DNA from: Corallococcus sicarius
GTDB taxonomy: Bacteria; Myxococcota; Myxococcia; Myxococcales; Myxococcaceae
Direction of reading: 5' to 3'
Assembly (NCBI RefSeq): GCF_003611735.1
Contig: NZ_RAWG01000012.1
Span: forward strand, 1 to 63,193
DNA: 63,193 nucleotides
Shown: piece after piece, positions 44,443-52,657 of the stretch
Position numbering within the stretch: the first letter of the stretch is position 1
Layout of the letters: each line of letters begins with the position of its first letter
Notes under the pieces: generated by a model
Databases searched by the model: none
Told to the model about the DNA's origin: nothing
What the model saw: the letters and a program-made list of their open reading frames with translations, nothing else
Position numbers and translations under genes: made by a program

Positions 44443-45108
44443 TCAGGTGGCCGCCGGGGGAAGCAGCACCTGCTCCAGCAGCACGCGCAGCTCCTGCTCC
44501 AGTCCCGGCACCGAGGCGGCGCGCAGATTCCCGCCCCCCCGGAAGAGGGACAGTCCTTCGAGGAAGGCGACCAGCAGCGCCGCGCGCCGCTCCCGACGCG
44601 CCGGGGTGAGTTCGGGGGAGAGCTCCCGCAGCAGCTCCGCGACGCCCGCCCGATAGCCGGCGTAGAAGACCGCGAGCGCGTCCGCCACCATGGCGTCCCG
44701 CGCGGCCAGCGCCCACAGCTCCGCGAAGAGCTGACAGGCCTGGGGCGAGTCCTGATCCTCCAGGATGGCGTCCAGGGCCTTGCGGAGCCGCTGCACGGGC
44801 TCACGTCCTCCGCCCTCCACCCGCTCGCGGACCCGCTTCAGGGCCTGCTCCAGGTAGCGCGCCAGCAGCGCGCGCACCACGTCCTGCTTCGTGGGGAAGT
44901 AGTACTGGAGGTTGCCCAGGCTCACGCCCGCGCGCTGGGCCACGCCCCGCAGGCTGAGGCCCGCGTAGCCGTCCTGGACCAGCACATCCATGGCCGCGTC
45001 GAGGATGCTCCCCACGCGCTCGGTGCCCTTCGCGTGCACCGCGGTCCCCTCGCGCGGGCTCGCCGAGGGGAGTGTCGCCGGAGCCTTCCTGCTCGCGCGT
45101 CGGGGCAT
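44443..45108 (-). CDS. TetR family transcriptional regulator
   Basis: 221 aa from ATG 45108, sharing one base with the stop of the upstream dehydrogenase gene (TGATG). Helix-turn-helix at residues ~30-75: ILDAAMDVLVQDG and GVAQRAGVSLGNLQYYFPTKQD. The C-terminal part suits the BetI-like ligand domain. Coupled expression with the oxidoreductase and a palindrome ahead of the operon suggest that it represses both genes. Confidence 0.9.
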   Translation of the reverse strand: MPRRASRKAPATLPSASPREGTAVHAKGTERVGSILDAAMDVLVQDGYAGLSLRGVAQRAGVSLGNLQYYFPTKQDVVRALLARYLEQALKRVRERVEGGGREPVQRLRKALDAILEDQDSPQACQLFAELWALAARDAMVADALAVFYAGYRAGVAELLRELSPELTPARRERRAALLVAFLEGLSLFRGGGNLRAASVPGLEQELRVLLEQVLLPPAAT

Positions 45109-46199
45109 CACGCCGCCTCGCTCGCGGGTCGCTCTTGCATCCGGACCTCGACGCCGCAGGCGTGCAGCGTGGCCAGCGTCTCCTCGGGCCGGGGCTCGTG
45201 CTCCGGGAACCACACACCGGCGGGCGGCGGCGGCGCGCCATCCAGCCCCAGGAGCCGCTCGGCGCCCAGCAGCGCTCCGACGGCGGTGAGGTGGGCCTGT
45301 CCCCGGGGATCCACCACCTCGATGCGGACCTGGCCCCGCGCGCCCTCCACGTCCGCCACCCACGCGGCCTCGCCCCCCGTGTTGCTGCCGGTGAGCAGCG
45401 TCCGGCGCAGCGACGTCCAGCGGGGGTGTTGGAGCAGCCGGAGGATGCCCAGCCGCTGGAGCACCACGAGCGTCCACGTCGCGGAGCCCGAGTCGAAGCC
45501 CAGCCGCGTCGTCACCGTGCGCGCGCCCAGCACGCGAGGCAGCGTCGCCTGCTCGGGCGTGTCGAGCCGGAAGACCCGGGTGTCCCGGCCGTCGGGGAAC
45601 GTCACCCGCCGACCGTCCGTCAGCGGCAGCACCTGACGCGCCTGCCCCTCCTCCGTCACCTCGAAGGACAGGCCCAGCCGGTCCATGTACTCCAGCGAGT
45701 CCGGACCGGCCGTGTCCGCCAGCGCGAAGCGGATGGACACATCCACGCGCGCCAGGGGCCCCACCCGCTGCGCGGCCATGGCGACGAGCCGCGGCACGAG
45801 CCCCGCCATCCACGCGGAGCCCAGCAGCACCGGCGCGCGCGGCGTCGTGCCGGAGAGGCGCAGCACCGTGGCCATCATCCGGGACGTCCACCGGGTGATG
45901 TCCAGCACGGGCACCCCGTCACGCGTCGCCGCCAGCAGCAGGCCATCGTCCGGATCATTGACCAGGGCCAGCACCGCCCGGGGCCTGCCCCCCAGCGCCG
46001 CCAACGGTTCGCGCGAGGTGACATCCAGCGCGACCCCTTCCGCCCCACCCAGACGCGCGGCCAGCTCCCGGGCCGGCGCCTCCCTGCGCCCGGCGATGAG
46101 CAGCGGCAGGTCCGGATGACGCGCCCGCAGCAGCTCCGCGAGCTGGACGCCCACCACGCCATAGCCCCCCACCAGCACGACACGGCCCTCGGCACCCAT
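45108..46199 (-). CDS. Saccharopine dehydrogenase-like NAD(P)-binding protein
   Basis: 363 aa from ATG 46199, with GGGAG 5 bases upstream (GTG 46211 is an alternative). Rossmann motif VLVGGYGVVG at the N-terminus and the general layout of the saccharopine dehydrogenase/trans-acting enoyl reductase family, with CH-rich loops missing. The reaction cannot be set from sequence. It forms an operon with the TetR gene, behind the palindromic operator. Confidence 0.8.
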   Translation of the reverse strand: MGAEGRVVLVGGYGVVGVQLAELLRARHPDLPLLIAGRREAPARELAARLGGAEGVALDVTSREPLAALGGRPRAVLALVNDPDDGLLLAATRDGVPVLDITRWTSRMMATVLRLSGTTPRAPVLLGSAWMAGLVPRLVAMAAQRVGPLARVDVSIRFALADTAGPDSLEYMDRLGLSFEVTEEGQARQVLPLTDGRRVTFPDGRDTRVFRLDTPEQATLPRVLGARTVTTRLGFDSGSATWTLVVLQRLGILRLLQHPRWTSLRRTLLTGSNTGGEAAWVADVEGARGQVRIEVVDPRGQAHLTAVGALLGAERLLGLDGAPPPPAGVWFPEHEPRPEETLATLHACGVEVRMQERPASEAA

Positions 46200-46252
46200 G
46201 ACGACTCCCACGCACGGGCACGGCCCTTTCCGCGCCCCATGGGGGGATGATA

Positions 46253-46268
46253 TAGGTCACTTGACCTA
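46253..46268. promoter_or_regulatory. Perfect palindrome, probable TetR operator
   Basis: TAGGTCACTTGACCTA: two perfect 7-base arms with a 2-base spacer, 54 bases before the dehydrogenase start. A TATATC-like -10 on the minus strand lies right beside it, so a bound repressor would block the promoter. The methyltransferase gene ends 20 bases away and is read in the same direction toward this site. Confidence 0.7.
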
Positions 46269-46288
46269 ATTCGTCACGACATTCGACT

Positions 46289-47068
46289 TCACGCGATGGA
46301 ACGCAGGGGTTCGTCCCTGAGGGGGAGGAGGATGAGGTCCTCGTCCTGCTCCAGGTGGTATTCCCCGTCCGCGCCGCGGCAGCGCTCGGCGTGTACGCGA
46401 ATCTTCGCATCCAGTTCGCGCGCCTCTGCTTCGGTCAGGGCCGCGAGCTGCGCCGCCGTGAAGCAGCCCTCGAACACGAAGAAGCGGCAGAGCGTGTACA
46501 TCTCCTCGAAGGTCTTCGCGTGGAACCCGCTCATCGTGGGAATCACTTCGTGCGGCAGCCCCTTCTCTTGGATGGTCGCCACCACCTGTTCGCTGAAGAG
46601 CAGGTGCTCCACGAAGTCGCGACACAGCTCGTAGGTCGGTCCCCGGGCGGCCGCCATGGCAATCAGGCAGGAGCCCCCGGGGCGGACGAGCGACAGCAGC
46701 CTGTCGATGAACCCTCCCCAGTCGGAGAAGGGCACGTGGTACAGGACGTGCGAGCACACGACGAGTTCGTACCTGTCGGGTGAGTCGTAGCGCTCCAGCG
46801 GCTGGAGGTGGACCTTCGCCTTCTCCAGCGCGAGCCCGGTGATCTGCTCGGGATTGGGTTCCAGCAGGGTGAGCGAGCCGAAGTGTTTCGCGAGCCGCTC
46901 GGCCACCCTGCCCGACCCCGCGCCCACATCCAGCAGCGAAGGGTGCGCCGGCAGTCGGGGGAGGAGCTTCGTTTCGACGAGCTGTCCGATGTTCTCGGGG
47001 TGCCGGGCGGTGGCCGCGAGCAGGCGGAACGCCGTGGCGTACTCATGTGGCGACATCGTGATTCCCAT
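46289..47068 (-). CDS. Class I SAM-dependent methyltransferase
   Basis: 259 aa from ATG 47068, with AGGAG 8 bases upstream. SAM motif I is LLDVGAGSGRVAERL (residues ~45-59), the acidic strand-2 end is LLEPNP, and motif post-I VVCSHVLYHV follows. A C-terminal ~90-residue extension is rich in Glu and Arg. The acceptor is unknown. Upstream lies a divergently placed small peptide gene. Confidence 0.85.
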   Translation of the reverse strand: MGITMSPHEYATAFRLLAATARHPENIGQLVETKLLPRLPAHPSLLDVGAGSGRVAERLAKHFGSLTLLEPNPEQITGLALEKAKVHLQPLERYDSPDRYELVVCSHVLYHVPFSDWGGFIDRLLSLVRPGGSCLIAMAAARGPTYELCRDFVEHLLFSEQVVATIQEKGLPHEVIPTMSGFHAKTFEEMYTLCRFFVFEGCFTAAQLAALTEAEARELDAKIRVHAERCRGADGEYHLEQDEDLILLPLRDEPLRSIA

Positions 47069-47216
47069 GCGTCGCGCTCCTGGGGTGATGATTGCTCCGG
47101 ACTATCGCATTCCCGGACCGTGCGTGAACGCCAGACGAATTCCCAGTCCCTGCTGTCAGTCAGGGGGAGCTGGTAGTCTTGTCTCGCTGTATCGACCCAT
47201 TCTCAGGAGTGCGTGA

Positions 47217-47387
47217 ATGTCCAAGAAGACCCTTCGCATCGTTGCCCTTCTCTCCGCGTTCGCGGGTGTTGGCATCGCGGGCCTCACCCTGGTGCCGGGC
47301 ACGGCCCAGGCCGCGGAGCTGCCGTCGGGCTGCTATCGGCATCCCATCACCGGCGCGCTGATCTGCCCCTACCCGCCGCCGTTCTAG
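47217..47387 (+). CDS. 56-aa secreted peptide with two cysteines
   Basis: Short ORF of 56 codons with AGGAG at 47205-47209, 7 bases ahead of ATG 47217. The first 32 residues are a textbook Sec signal: basic MSKK, hydrophobic core, and an AQA|AE cleavage site. The predicted mature peptide is about 24 residues with Cys39 and Cys50 and a Pro-rich end (PYPPPF). The signal, ribosome binding site and codon use argue that it is real. Function unknown; a disulfide-closed secreted peptide is likely. Confidence 0.7.
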   Translation: MSKKTLRIVALLSAFAGVGIAGLTLVPGTAQAAELPSGCYRHPITGALICPYPPPF

Positions 47388-47515
47388 GGCACCTTCGCTT
47401 CAACGCCGGAGTTCCGCGCTGGACGGTGGGCGCGGAGCCCCGGCGCGTCGCGCTCAGGAGGTGACGCCGCCGGGGTCGTTCAGCAGTCCGGAGTTCGGGG
47501 CGGCTTGAACCACCT

Positions 47516-47908
47516 TCAAGGCACGTAGGCGATACAATCAATCTCCACGCGCAGCCCGTCGTCAGGCAATCCGGCCACCTGCACGGTGGTGCGCGCGGGC
47601 CGGTGGCCGCCGAAGACGCGCTCGTAGACAGCGTTCATCCGGGCGAACTCCTTCATGTCCATGAGGAAGACGCCGCAGCGCAGGACGTGCTGGAGGCTGG
47701 AGCCGCCGGCCACGAGGATGCGCTCCAGGTTGCGCAGCACCTGCTCCGTCTGCGCTTCAATGCCCTCCGCCTGGAGGCCGGTGGCGGGGTCCCTGGCGGC
47801 CTGTCCGGAGATGAAGAGCAACTGGCCCAGCTGCATGCCGGGGGAGTACGGGCCCGCGGGCTTGGGCAGCGCGGGCGAGACGATGGGCTGGTGCTTCGCT
47901 GACGACAT
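47516..47908 (-). CDS. ridA: RidA/YjgF family imine deaminase
   Basis: 130 aa, usual family length. Hallmarks PAGPYSPGMQLGQLLFISGQ, the Arg of LRCGVFL and the C-terminal DGLRVEIDCIAYV, with the conserved Arg/Cys/Glu region. RidA hydrolyses reactive 2-aminoacrylate imines made by PLP enzymes. A purine-rich AAGGAGAAG site precedes ATG 47908. The 128 bases on its left show nothing. Confidence 0.92.
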   Translation of the reverse strand: MSSAKHQPIVSPALPKPAGPYSPGMQLGQLLFISGQAARDPATGLQAEGIEAQTEQVLRNLERILVAGGSSLQHVLRCGVFLMDMKEFARMNAVYERVFGGHRPARTTVQVAGLPDDGLRVEIDCIAYVP

Positions 47909-47960
47909 GGGCTTCTCCTTGAGGATCCGGTCCGGAGGAGGTGCCCACGCTACCCGACGC

Positions 47961-49220
47961 CTACCGCTTCCGGCCCGTGAAGGTGTTGAAGGTACTCGAG
48001 AAGGTCCGATGGGTGGCGCCGTCGGGCCCCGTGCAGACGGTCTCGCTGCGGCTGACCCAGAGCAGGGACAATTCTCCCCGGTTGCCCCAACTCCCCCATC
48101 CCGCCCCTGCGGGGGGAGGAAACCAGCCGATGAAGAGTTGACGCTGGCAGCCCTCGCCCGACTCGGTCGGGGGCTTCGAGAACGCGGAGAACCCCAGGTC
48201 CCGGCCGTCGTTCTGGACGGTGCCAGGGATTCCCTCCGGGTGGTCGTCGATCATCTTGAGCAGGAACCGGCCGTCTTCAGCCTGCTCAATGCTGAGCGTG
48301 AAGGCCCTGGTGCCGGACTGGGTGGTCTCGGGCCCGGTGTCCGGCGAGGTCGTCTCCGAGAAGGAGTAGGTCCCTTCATAGACACCCACGAGGAGCGAGG
48401 GCGCCGGAGGCCAGGACGCCTCATCCCGGCGGCCCGTGAACACAGACGTGATTTCACTCGTCGACGTGGAGTGGGTGCCCGGGAAGGGACCGCCGGGACC
48501 GATGCATTCCAGCTCACGCTGGGAGACCCAGGTGAGGGACAGATTCCCCTGGGCATCCCAGGTTCCCGTTCCCGCGGGCCCGGAGGACTCCTCCCTCATG
48601 AAGTACTGCTGCCGGAAGCAGTACTTGTCGTAGCGGCTGGCGGGACCTTCCTGCGGAGGAATGGCCAGCGTGCCGTCCTCGTGGACGTCGACGAGGACCC
48701 CCTGCGGGAAGCCCGTGATGGGCTTGAGCCGGACCCGGGTGTCGCTGACCGGCTCCAGCGTGAACTGCTCCACGCGAGGAGGAGACTCGGTCGGGATGAA
48801 GGTGCCCTCCACGGAGCGAAACCCTGAATAGGCGCCATCCAACAAGCTCGCGGCGGGAGCCCGGGCCACGGTGAAGGTGAACACGCCGTGCTTCGACGGA
48901 TCCCCTTCGGACGTCGCCTGAACGGTCACCGCGGTGTCCGCTCGGGCGAACGGGGCCGTGTAGGTAACGGACGCGCCGGTCGTGGCGGAGAGGCTGCCGC
49001 CGCCGGACAGGAGGCTCCAGGTCACTTCGGAGGAGAACGTCCCGGTCCCCTCCACGACCGCCGTGAGGACGGTGCTGGCATGGGAGGCCAGCCTGTCCGT
49101 GCCCGTCACGGACACGCCGACGACCGCGTCCGGGACGCCGGGATCCGGCGCCGGCCCCCCTCCCCCACATCCCGACAGCGAGACCAAGGCCAGCAGGACC
49201 AGGATGCACAGTGGCTTCAT
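47961..49220 (-). CDS. Lipoprotein with Ig-like and duplicated C-terminal domains
   Basis: 419 aa from ATG 49220. Lipoprotein signal with LSGC, a GGGG linker, then a bacterial Ig-like region (residues ~35-125) with VSVTGTDRL and VTVQATSEG. Two similar domains of ~140 residues follow, each beginning GAY/GVYEG and ending in LTWVSQRELEC...FTGRRD and LLWVSRSETVC...FTGRKR. The internal duplication is visible by eye. Function unknown; likely a surface protein. Confidence 0.72.
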   Translation of the reverse strand: MKPLCILVLLALVSLSGCGGGGPAPDPGVPDAVVGVSVTGTDRLASHASTVLTAVVEGTGTFSSEVTWSLLSGGGSLSATTGASVTYTAPFARADTAVTVQATSEGDPSKHGVFTFTVARAPAASLLDGAYSGFRSVEGTFIPTESPPRVEQFTLEPVSDTRVRLKPITGFPQGVLVDVHEDGTLAIPPQEGPASRYDKYCFRQQYFMREESSGPAGTGTWDAQGNLSLTWVSQRELECIGPGGPFPGTHSTSTSEITSVFTGRRDEASWPPAPSLLVGVYEGTYSFSETTSPDTGPETTQSGTRAFTLSIEQAEDGRFLLKMIDDHPEGIPGTVQNDGRDLGFSAFSKPPTESGEGCQRQLFIGWFPPPAGAGWGSWGNRGELSLLWVSRSETVCTGPDGATHRTFSSTFNTFTGRKR

Positions 49221-49365
49221 GGGCGGATCCAGAGGGGGCAGGTGGGGCAAGCGGAGTCAGCAGGAGGAATACGCTTTCCCCCGGACCTCCTGGCTGCGCA
49301 AGCCCCCGAAACCCGCACCGCCCTCGGGACCAGGGCCCTCCAGGGCACACCTGGGGGGACGCAGC

Positions 49366-51432
49366 TCAGGGGGCCCGGACGAACACGGACTGGTCGGCGA
49401 AGTCGGTCACGCCGTGGTTGTCCGTCACGATGAAGCGGAACTTGTAGGTCCCGGCGGTCGTCAGGCCGCTCGCGGTCAGCGTGGGGGTGTTGGCGTTCGT
49501 CAGGGTGGGGGCGGCGGCGCCGGCGGGGCGGCTCAGCTCGATCCAGTTCCACTTCGCGAGGGTGCCATCCGGGTCCGTTCCGCTGCCCGTCACCGTCGCG
49601 GTCGAGGCCGGCTGGGTGATGGTCACCGTCGTGCCCGTCTTCGCGGTCGGCTCCAGGAACGTCGCGGGCTCGCTCGCGCTGCCGCGGTGCTGGGCGAACA
49701 ACCAGGTGTAGAGCCGGTTGTCATTGTAGGTCGTATCCCAGACATTGTGCGTGGCGCCCGCGTAGAGGGTCATGACGGCCTTCCTCGGACCGGCCCCGCA
49801 CTTCACGTCCATGTAGTCCTTGAAGGCCAATGAGCCGCTGTAGTTGACCGTGGGGTCGCTGGTGCCGTGCCGCAGCCAGACGGGCAGGCCCTGGAGGTCG
49901 CAGATGTGGCGACCGTTGGTGTCAGGGATGGGATTGCCGGCGGTATCGAACGCCTTCTGCGTCGACGGCACGGAGCTCGTGTTCGCGCAGATGGGAACGA
50001 AGGCCGCCAGCTCCGTGGAATGGTTGACCGCGAACTGGTGTCCCCGGATGCCACCGCCGCTCAGCCCCGTGAGGTAGATGCGCTCCGGGTCGATGCGGTA
50101 GCTGGCCAGCACGTCCTTCCACAGCCGGTCGAGCCGGTCCTGGGTGAACCAGCAGTCGCCGGTCGTGGCGCCAATCTCCCGGCAGTGCGGAGACACCACG
50201 ATGGCCGGGAAGGTGGAGGCGAACGTCGCGTCATTCTTCAGCCGGCGCGACAGGCCCTCCGGCGAGGTCGACATGCCCGTGCGGTCCGGGGTGAGCTGCG
50301 TCCCGCCAATCCCATGCAGGGCGATGACGAGGGGGAACTTCGCCTGGGGGTCCTGGTTGTAGGTGGCGGGCAGGAACTGCAGGAAGTCATAGGACGGCGA
50401 GCGCTTCACGGACTGCGTGCCCGCGGTGCACGTGGGCGCCGGAGCCTGGGCCTCGGTGGAGGGCTCGCCCATGACGGAGAACGTCCGCAGCCGGCAGGAG
50501 ACCTTGTCCGTGCAGACAAAGCGCACCTTGCGGGTGACCAGCGGCGTGGAGAGCGGCAGGGTCCGGGTGAGGGTCCCCGCCGTGTTTCCGGTGACCACCG
50601 TCTCCGGCACCGTCTGCCAGCAGCCCTGCGCGTAGTGCTGGATCTGGAAGTTGGCCGGAGCGCTCCCGGTGGTCGTCCCCAGCGCGAGCTGGAACTCCGA
50701 GATGGCGTAGAACCCCTGGAGGTCCACCTCCACGTAGACGTGCGGGCGGACCGTGCCGCTGTTCCAGCCGGTGGCGGGGTCGCCGTCCGTCACGAGGGCC
50801 GCCGTGGAGCTCGCGTCGTACTCGGTGATGGAGGACGCGGGCTTGCCGAGTGCCACGTCCACCGCCAGCAGTTGCGTGGGCCCCTTGGCGGGCTCCTCGC
50901 GGTCCGCGGTCGCATCGGGAAGCGGCGCGTCCTTGAGGTCCGGAGCTTCCGGCTGCGAGCCGGCACGGATGTGGAGGTTGAAGAGGCCGCAGGAGCTGCC
51001 CTGCCCCTGCACGAAGATGCGCACCGCCTGCCCGACCTCGAGCGCGAGGCTCACCGATGCCTCACCCGTGCCACGGCTTGCGCCGTCGTCACAGCCCAGG
51101 GACGTCGCCGCGCCCTCCTCGCGCCTCACCTCCAGCACCGGAGCAAAGCGGGCATCCGACGTGGAGAAGGTGAACGTGTCCGAGGACGGAGCCCGCCAGA
51201 CGTAGGAGACGCCCGGTGCTTTGTGGGCCACGGCTCCACACGTGGGGCGCAGGGTGCTGACGAGCCGGCAGGTGTCATCCGAATCCACCACCGTGCCCAG
51301 CAGCGATCCCAGCGCTTCCCCCAGCGGCGCGTCCCCAGGCAACGGGGTGTCCTGCGCCTCGCAGCCGGTCATCAACAATCCAAGCGTTACGAGTCCGGCC
51401 AGAATCGCGCCAGCGCCAGGGGAGCGTTGCAT
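49366..51432 (-). CDS. Lipoprotein esterase with discoidin-like domain
   Basis: 688 aa from ATG 51432. Lipobox MTGC; residues ~55-145 resemble a pre-peptidase C-type beta domain (YVWRAPSSDTFTF). Next is an F5/8 type C (discoidin) domain with NSG...VEVDLQGFYAISEFQLALG. An alpha/beta-hydrolase of the PHB depolymerase/feruloyl esterase type follows, with nucleophile in GLSGGGIRGH, Asp in HGTSDPTV and His in AGATHNVW. The C-terminal ~90 residues are a PKD/Ig-like domain. Probably acts on a polymer at the cell surface. Confidence 0.85.
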   Translation of the reverse strand: MQRSPGAGAILAGLVTLGLLMTGCEAQDTPLPGDAPLGEALGSLLGTVVDSDDTCRLVSTLRPTCGAVAHKAPGVSYVWRAPSSDTFTFSTSDARFAPVLEVRREEGAATSLGCDDGASRGTGEASVSLALEVGQAVRIFVQGQGSSCGLFNLHIRAGSQPEAPDLKDAPLPDATADREEPAKGPTQLLAVDVALGKPASSITEYDASSTAALVTDGDPATGWNSGTVRPHVYVEVDLQGFYAISEFQLALGTTTGSAPANFQIQHYAQGCWQTVPETVVTGNTAGTLTRTLPLSTPLVTRKVRFVCTDKVSCRLRTFSVMGEPSTEAQAPAPTCTAGTQSVKRSPSYDFLQFLPATYNQDPQAKFPLVIALHGIGGTQLTPDRTGMSTSPEGLSRRLKNDATFASTFPAIVVSPHCREIGATTGDCWFTQDRLDRLWKDVLASYRIDPERIYLTGLSGGGIRGHQFAVNHSTELAAFVPICANTSSVPSTQKAFDTAGNPIPDTNGRHICDLQGLPVWLRHGTSDPTVNYSGSLAFKDYMDVKCGAGPRKAVMTLYAGATHNVWDTTYNDNRLYTWLFAQHRGSASEPATFLEPTAKTGTTVTITQPASTATVTGSGTDPDGTLAKWNWIELSRPAGAAAPTLTNANTPTLTASGLTTAGTYKFRFIVTDNHGVTDFADQSVFVRAP

Positions 51433-51605
51433 GGGGGAGCCTTCCGTGAGAGGGCATGGCAAACACAAGAACTTCCAGCACAAGCTGCCAATCCTGTATA
51501 ATCCATCCCGGTGACACAATCCCAGGGCAGACCGGTGTCCGTGGGACGACGCTCAGGAGGCGCAGTCCTCCGGGAATCTGCGCGTCCACCAGGGCTTGAG
51601 GTGAC

Positions 51606-51716
51606 GTGCACACGGAGTACCTCGCCATCTGCGAGCGCCACCCGCCCGAGGACTCCTTCGTGGTGGACGTGCCCATCGTCGAGGGCACGGAGCTCATCCG
51701 CATGGCAGCGAGACTC
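51606..51716 (+). pseudogene. Gene fragment of unknown origin
   Basis: An open stretch starting GTG 51606 encodes about 37 residues (HTEYLAICERHPPEDSFVVD and following) that look protein-like. It then runs straight into duplicated DNA at 51717. I recognise no family. It is probably the 5' or internal piece of a broken gene in an insertion-sequence graveyard. Confidence 0.35.
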
Positions 51717-51867
51717 TTCCGGAACCTCGGGGTTCAGAGCAGGCCGCGCACGTCGCGCGTCCCATCCCGGAGCTTCTGCTCATGCGCCGTCCGTCCCACG
51801 TCCTCGAAGGCCTCCTGCGACCCGGCTTCGCCCTGCTGTCCCTTCTCGCCTGTGGCGAGCCCACCGC
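51717..51867 (+). repeat. Duplicate of the 5' end of the pectinacetylesterase-like gene
   Basis: About 151 bases nearly identical to 56090-56241, with a few substitutions and a one-base indel. The copy holds the ribosome binding site, the start codon and the lipoprotein signal of the gene at 56156 (MRRPSHVLEGLL), then stops. It is followed after 22 bases by another repeat. This copy is a dead fragment. Confidence 0.85.
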
Positions 51868-51889
51868 ACGCGCCTCACACCCACCCGGA

Positions 51890-52091
51890 GAGCATAGGAA
51901 GGACAGGAGCCCTCTTGGGCGTAGCGGGCGGGAGCAGAGCGGGAGGTGAGGGACGCTGACGGGGAGCCCATGAGCCAGCCCTCGCGCAGGGGCCAGGTGC
52001 GCACTCGCCGGGGGCAACCCCAGGTGCTCCAGGATCGCGCTCACCCCTGCTGCTCCCTTCACATACGCCAAGACCCGCCGCCTGCCTCCAC
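51890..52091 (-). mobile_element. IS91-type transposase C-terminal fragment, copy 1
   Basis: 202 bases also present at 54833-55034 with only two differences noticed (an A/G at each of two sites). On the minus strand it encodes the zinc-finger-proximal C-terminus of a Y2-type transposase: CGGRRRVLAYVKGAAGVSAI and HLGLPPASAHLAPARG. Only this end remains here. Confidence 0.72.
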
Positions 52092-52104
52092 GCTGTGCGA
52101 TGAC

Positions 52105-52249
52105 ATGGAGTTGATGGTGAAGGGAATGGGCCGCGGCCTCTTCTACTCCCTCATCGAGACGGCACGCCTTCGCGGCGAGGACCCGGGGCACTACCTGCGG
52201 CGCGCTGCGCTCGCCGCCATCGAGAACCCAGGCGCCGTCACGCTCCCGA
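52105..52249 (+). mobile_element. IS66-type transposase C-terminal fragment
   Basis: About 48 codons reading GLFYSLIETARLRGEDPGHY then LRRA and NPGAVTLP, which is the C-terminal signature of IS66 TnpC (liesaklngvdP-type). No upstream transposase body remains; the frame opens directly from the IS91-type fragment. Confidence 0.6.
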
Positions 52250-52384
52250 GATGCTGCGCAGCGTCCCTTCCGGGTCCACCGGCGCGAAGTCTCGGGCTGC
52301 CTTTGCCTCTGCCTGCAGCTTGTCCTCCATGGCCTTGAGCAGCGCGGCCACCTCCGCGGGCACTTCCAGCGTCACCTTCACCAT
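52238..52384 (-). pseudogene. Truncated transposase N-terminus or small ORF
   Basis: 48 codons from ATG 52384, with GGAGAAAT upstream. The start MVKVTLEVPAEVAALLKAME resembles the beginning of ISKra4-like transposases in related bacteria, but the match is from memory and the rest is missing. It overlaps the IS66-type remnant by 12 bases. Confidence 0.35.
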
Positions 52385-52439
52385 GGCCGGGATTTCTCCT
52401 ACGCCTCGGCCTGCGACCGCCAACCCGCTCTTTAGCTCC

Positions 52440-52637
52440 TGCGATGCTCAGGATCAGATCCACACCCCCGAGACCCTCAACAGGATTGAAGGCTCTTGGG
52501 CGCACCTGAAGGACACCTGCTTCAGCCGGATGCTCACCAAGGAGCGCGAAACCTCTTATCCCGACGCCGTCCGGTTGCTGCATGGGTTGCAGCGGACCGG
52601 ACGGCTTCAGGCTCTCGCGCCACGCAAGCCCCTCTGA
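52440..52637 (+). mobile_element. Transposase C-terminal remnant
   Basis: About 65 codons with TLNRIEGSWAHLKDTCFSRM and YPDAVRLLHGLQRTGRLQAL, resembling the final DDE/E block (N-x2-E-x2-W-x-HLKD) of a transposase of IS630-like character. It ends at 52637, just before the M23 peptidase gene. Family assignment is uncertain. Confidence 0.5.
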
Positions 52638-52657
52638 CAGAACTCAGCCCGGGTGGC

